Below are positions 63,601-64,000 of a stretch of 64,000 nucleotides of DNA, piece by piece (the stretch's first letter is position 1; each line of letters opens with the position of its first letter). Position numbers and translations under genes: made by a program. The notes beneath the pieces are model-generated. The model did not search any database. It saw only the letters and a program-made list of their open reading frames with translations, and was not told the DNA's origin. The DNA is from CBDDIP01 sp965229005 (GTDB lineage Bacteria; Actinomycetota; Acidimicrobiia; Acidimicrobiales; Ilumatobacteraceae): the NCBI GenBank assembly GCA_965229005.1, contig CBDDIP010000002.1, positions 2,046,001 to 2,110,000 on the forward strand. Direction: 5' to 3'.

Positions 63601-64000
63601 CTATCGAAGCGCATCCGGCAGCACGGACGCCGTGACAATGACGACGAGAGCGATGATGCGTGGAACGCGCAGCGACAGGTTCGTCCGCTTGAGGCCGCCT
63701 CGCCGTCCGAGTTCCCACGAGGCGATCGGGCGCGCTTCCTGTCTGCGGATCATCTGTCGCACGGTGTCCCGCGACGTGGCAGGTCGCGGGTTCATCTCGC
63801 GCACCGGGTACGGCACCATCGGCAACGCCCGAATGAACTCGGCACGGCAAAGGATCTCGTCGTCCCCGTCGAACTCGATCAGCGCTTGGTACCCGCGGAC
63901 GTAGATGCCGTCGATGTTCCAGTGCGGAATGCGTTTCGGGCCACGGATCTGCATCAGCCTGCGCATCGGCCAACCGCCAACCGCATCGAACGTGATCCCT
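63601..64000 (-). CDS. Unknown protein, 5' part beyond the right edge
   Basis: The frame is open to base 64000 with no stop; an ATG at 63966 exists, but the upstream codons (GITFDAVGGWP) look coding, so the true start is probably outside. The visible part has RGYQALIEFDGDDEILCRAEFI and PYPVREMNPRPATSRDTVRQMI, then a basic stretch and a hydrophobic end, IIALVVIVTASVLPDAL, likely a C-terminal tail anchor. No family recognised. Confidence 0.5.
   Translation of the reverse strand, partial: GITFDAVGGWPMRRLMQIRGPKRIPHWNIDGIYVRGYQALIEFDGDDEILCRAEFIRALPMVPYPVREMNPRPATSRDTVRQMIRRQEARPIASWELGRRGGLKRTNLSLRVPRIIALVVIVTASVLPDALR

Overview
The window is GC-rich, densely coded chromosomal DNA from an actinobacterium. 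I place it most likely in the class Acidimicrobiia (Ilumatobacter-like). This is inference from gene content: coenzyme F420 genes (cofD, cofE), a DUF3499-phosphomannomutase-Trm112-ahcY neighbourhood typical of Actinobacteria, a group II truncated haemoglobin, an F420-type FMN-fold oxidoreductase, an Erm(37)-like rRNA methylase, and several secreted proteins with repeated 'TPxRxxDTR ... VDVxGWF' modules. No rRNA, tRNA, CRISPR array, insertion sequence or prophage was recognised.

Layout. 0-8 kb: end of a sugar-nucleotide epimerase, a CBS-domain protein, cofD with a glycosyltransferase, GDP-mannose dehydratase, a lipid/polysaccharide flippase, and a secreted SpoIID/LytB-like protein fused to DTR modules. 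8.0-8.4 kb: a non-coding block of nested palindromes, hairpins and a terminator. 8.4-25 kb: an envelope and housekeeping block (GT2 membrane glycosyltransferase, DUF5719, thioredoxin-like protein, ftsH, DUF3499, CPBP protease, large membrane protein, phosphomannomutase, Trm112-like protein, DTR protein, ahcY). 25-31.7 kb: another DTR protein, a YczE-like membrane protein, a 2OG-Fe(II) oxygenase, ComF, a HAD hydrolase and a Baeyer-Villiger monooxygenase. 31.8-37.4 kb: the core genes secA, prfB, ftsE and ftsX. 37.4-50.9 kb: small metabolic and regulatory transcription units (methyltransferases, crotonases, soxR, glbO, an F420-type oxidoreductase, SpoU methylase, Erm-like methylase, menB, cofE, and a lipoprotein/aminotransferase/psuG/GDPD operon). 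50.9-59 kb: an 81-bp tandem repeat, a 2OG oxygenase broken by one amber codon, an arabinofuranosidase-like lipoprotein, an MtfA-like peptidase, an orphan CoxL-like molybdenum subunit, and a Thr-rich surface protein. 59-64 kb: a uracil-DNA glycosylase-family gene, then a more accessory-looking stretch (HNH remnant, ECF sigma/anti-sigma pair, DUF4238, unknown partial gene).

How the genes fit together. The first 24 kb is rich in envelope glycan functions (epimerase, gmd, glycosyltransferases, flippase, phosphomannomutase). Two F420 enzymes sit about 43 kb apart in separate transcription units, with a probable F420 user at 41.2 kb. secA and ftsEX serve secretion and division. Transcription units are short. 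Many genes have a TANNNT hexamer only 6-11 nt upstream of the start codon, which indicates widespread leaderless transcription. Operon partners often overlap by 4 nt (ATGA/GTGA), and several convergent pairs overlap at their 3' ends.

Most notable: (i) the shared TANNNT leaderless start signature; (ii) an Erm-like gene with an overlapping 27-codon reading frame carrying an Arg-Ala-Arg motif; (iii) a single in-frame TAG in an otherwise intact 2OG oxygenase, next to an 81-bp repeat; (iv) tandem duplications centred on gene stop codons; (v) a SpoIID domain with its conserved blocks in permuted order, fused to DTR modules.
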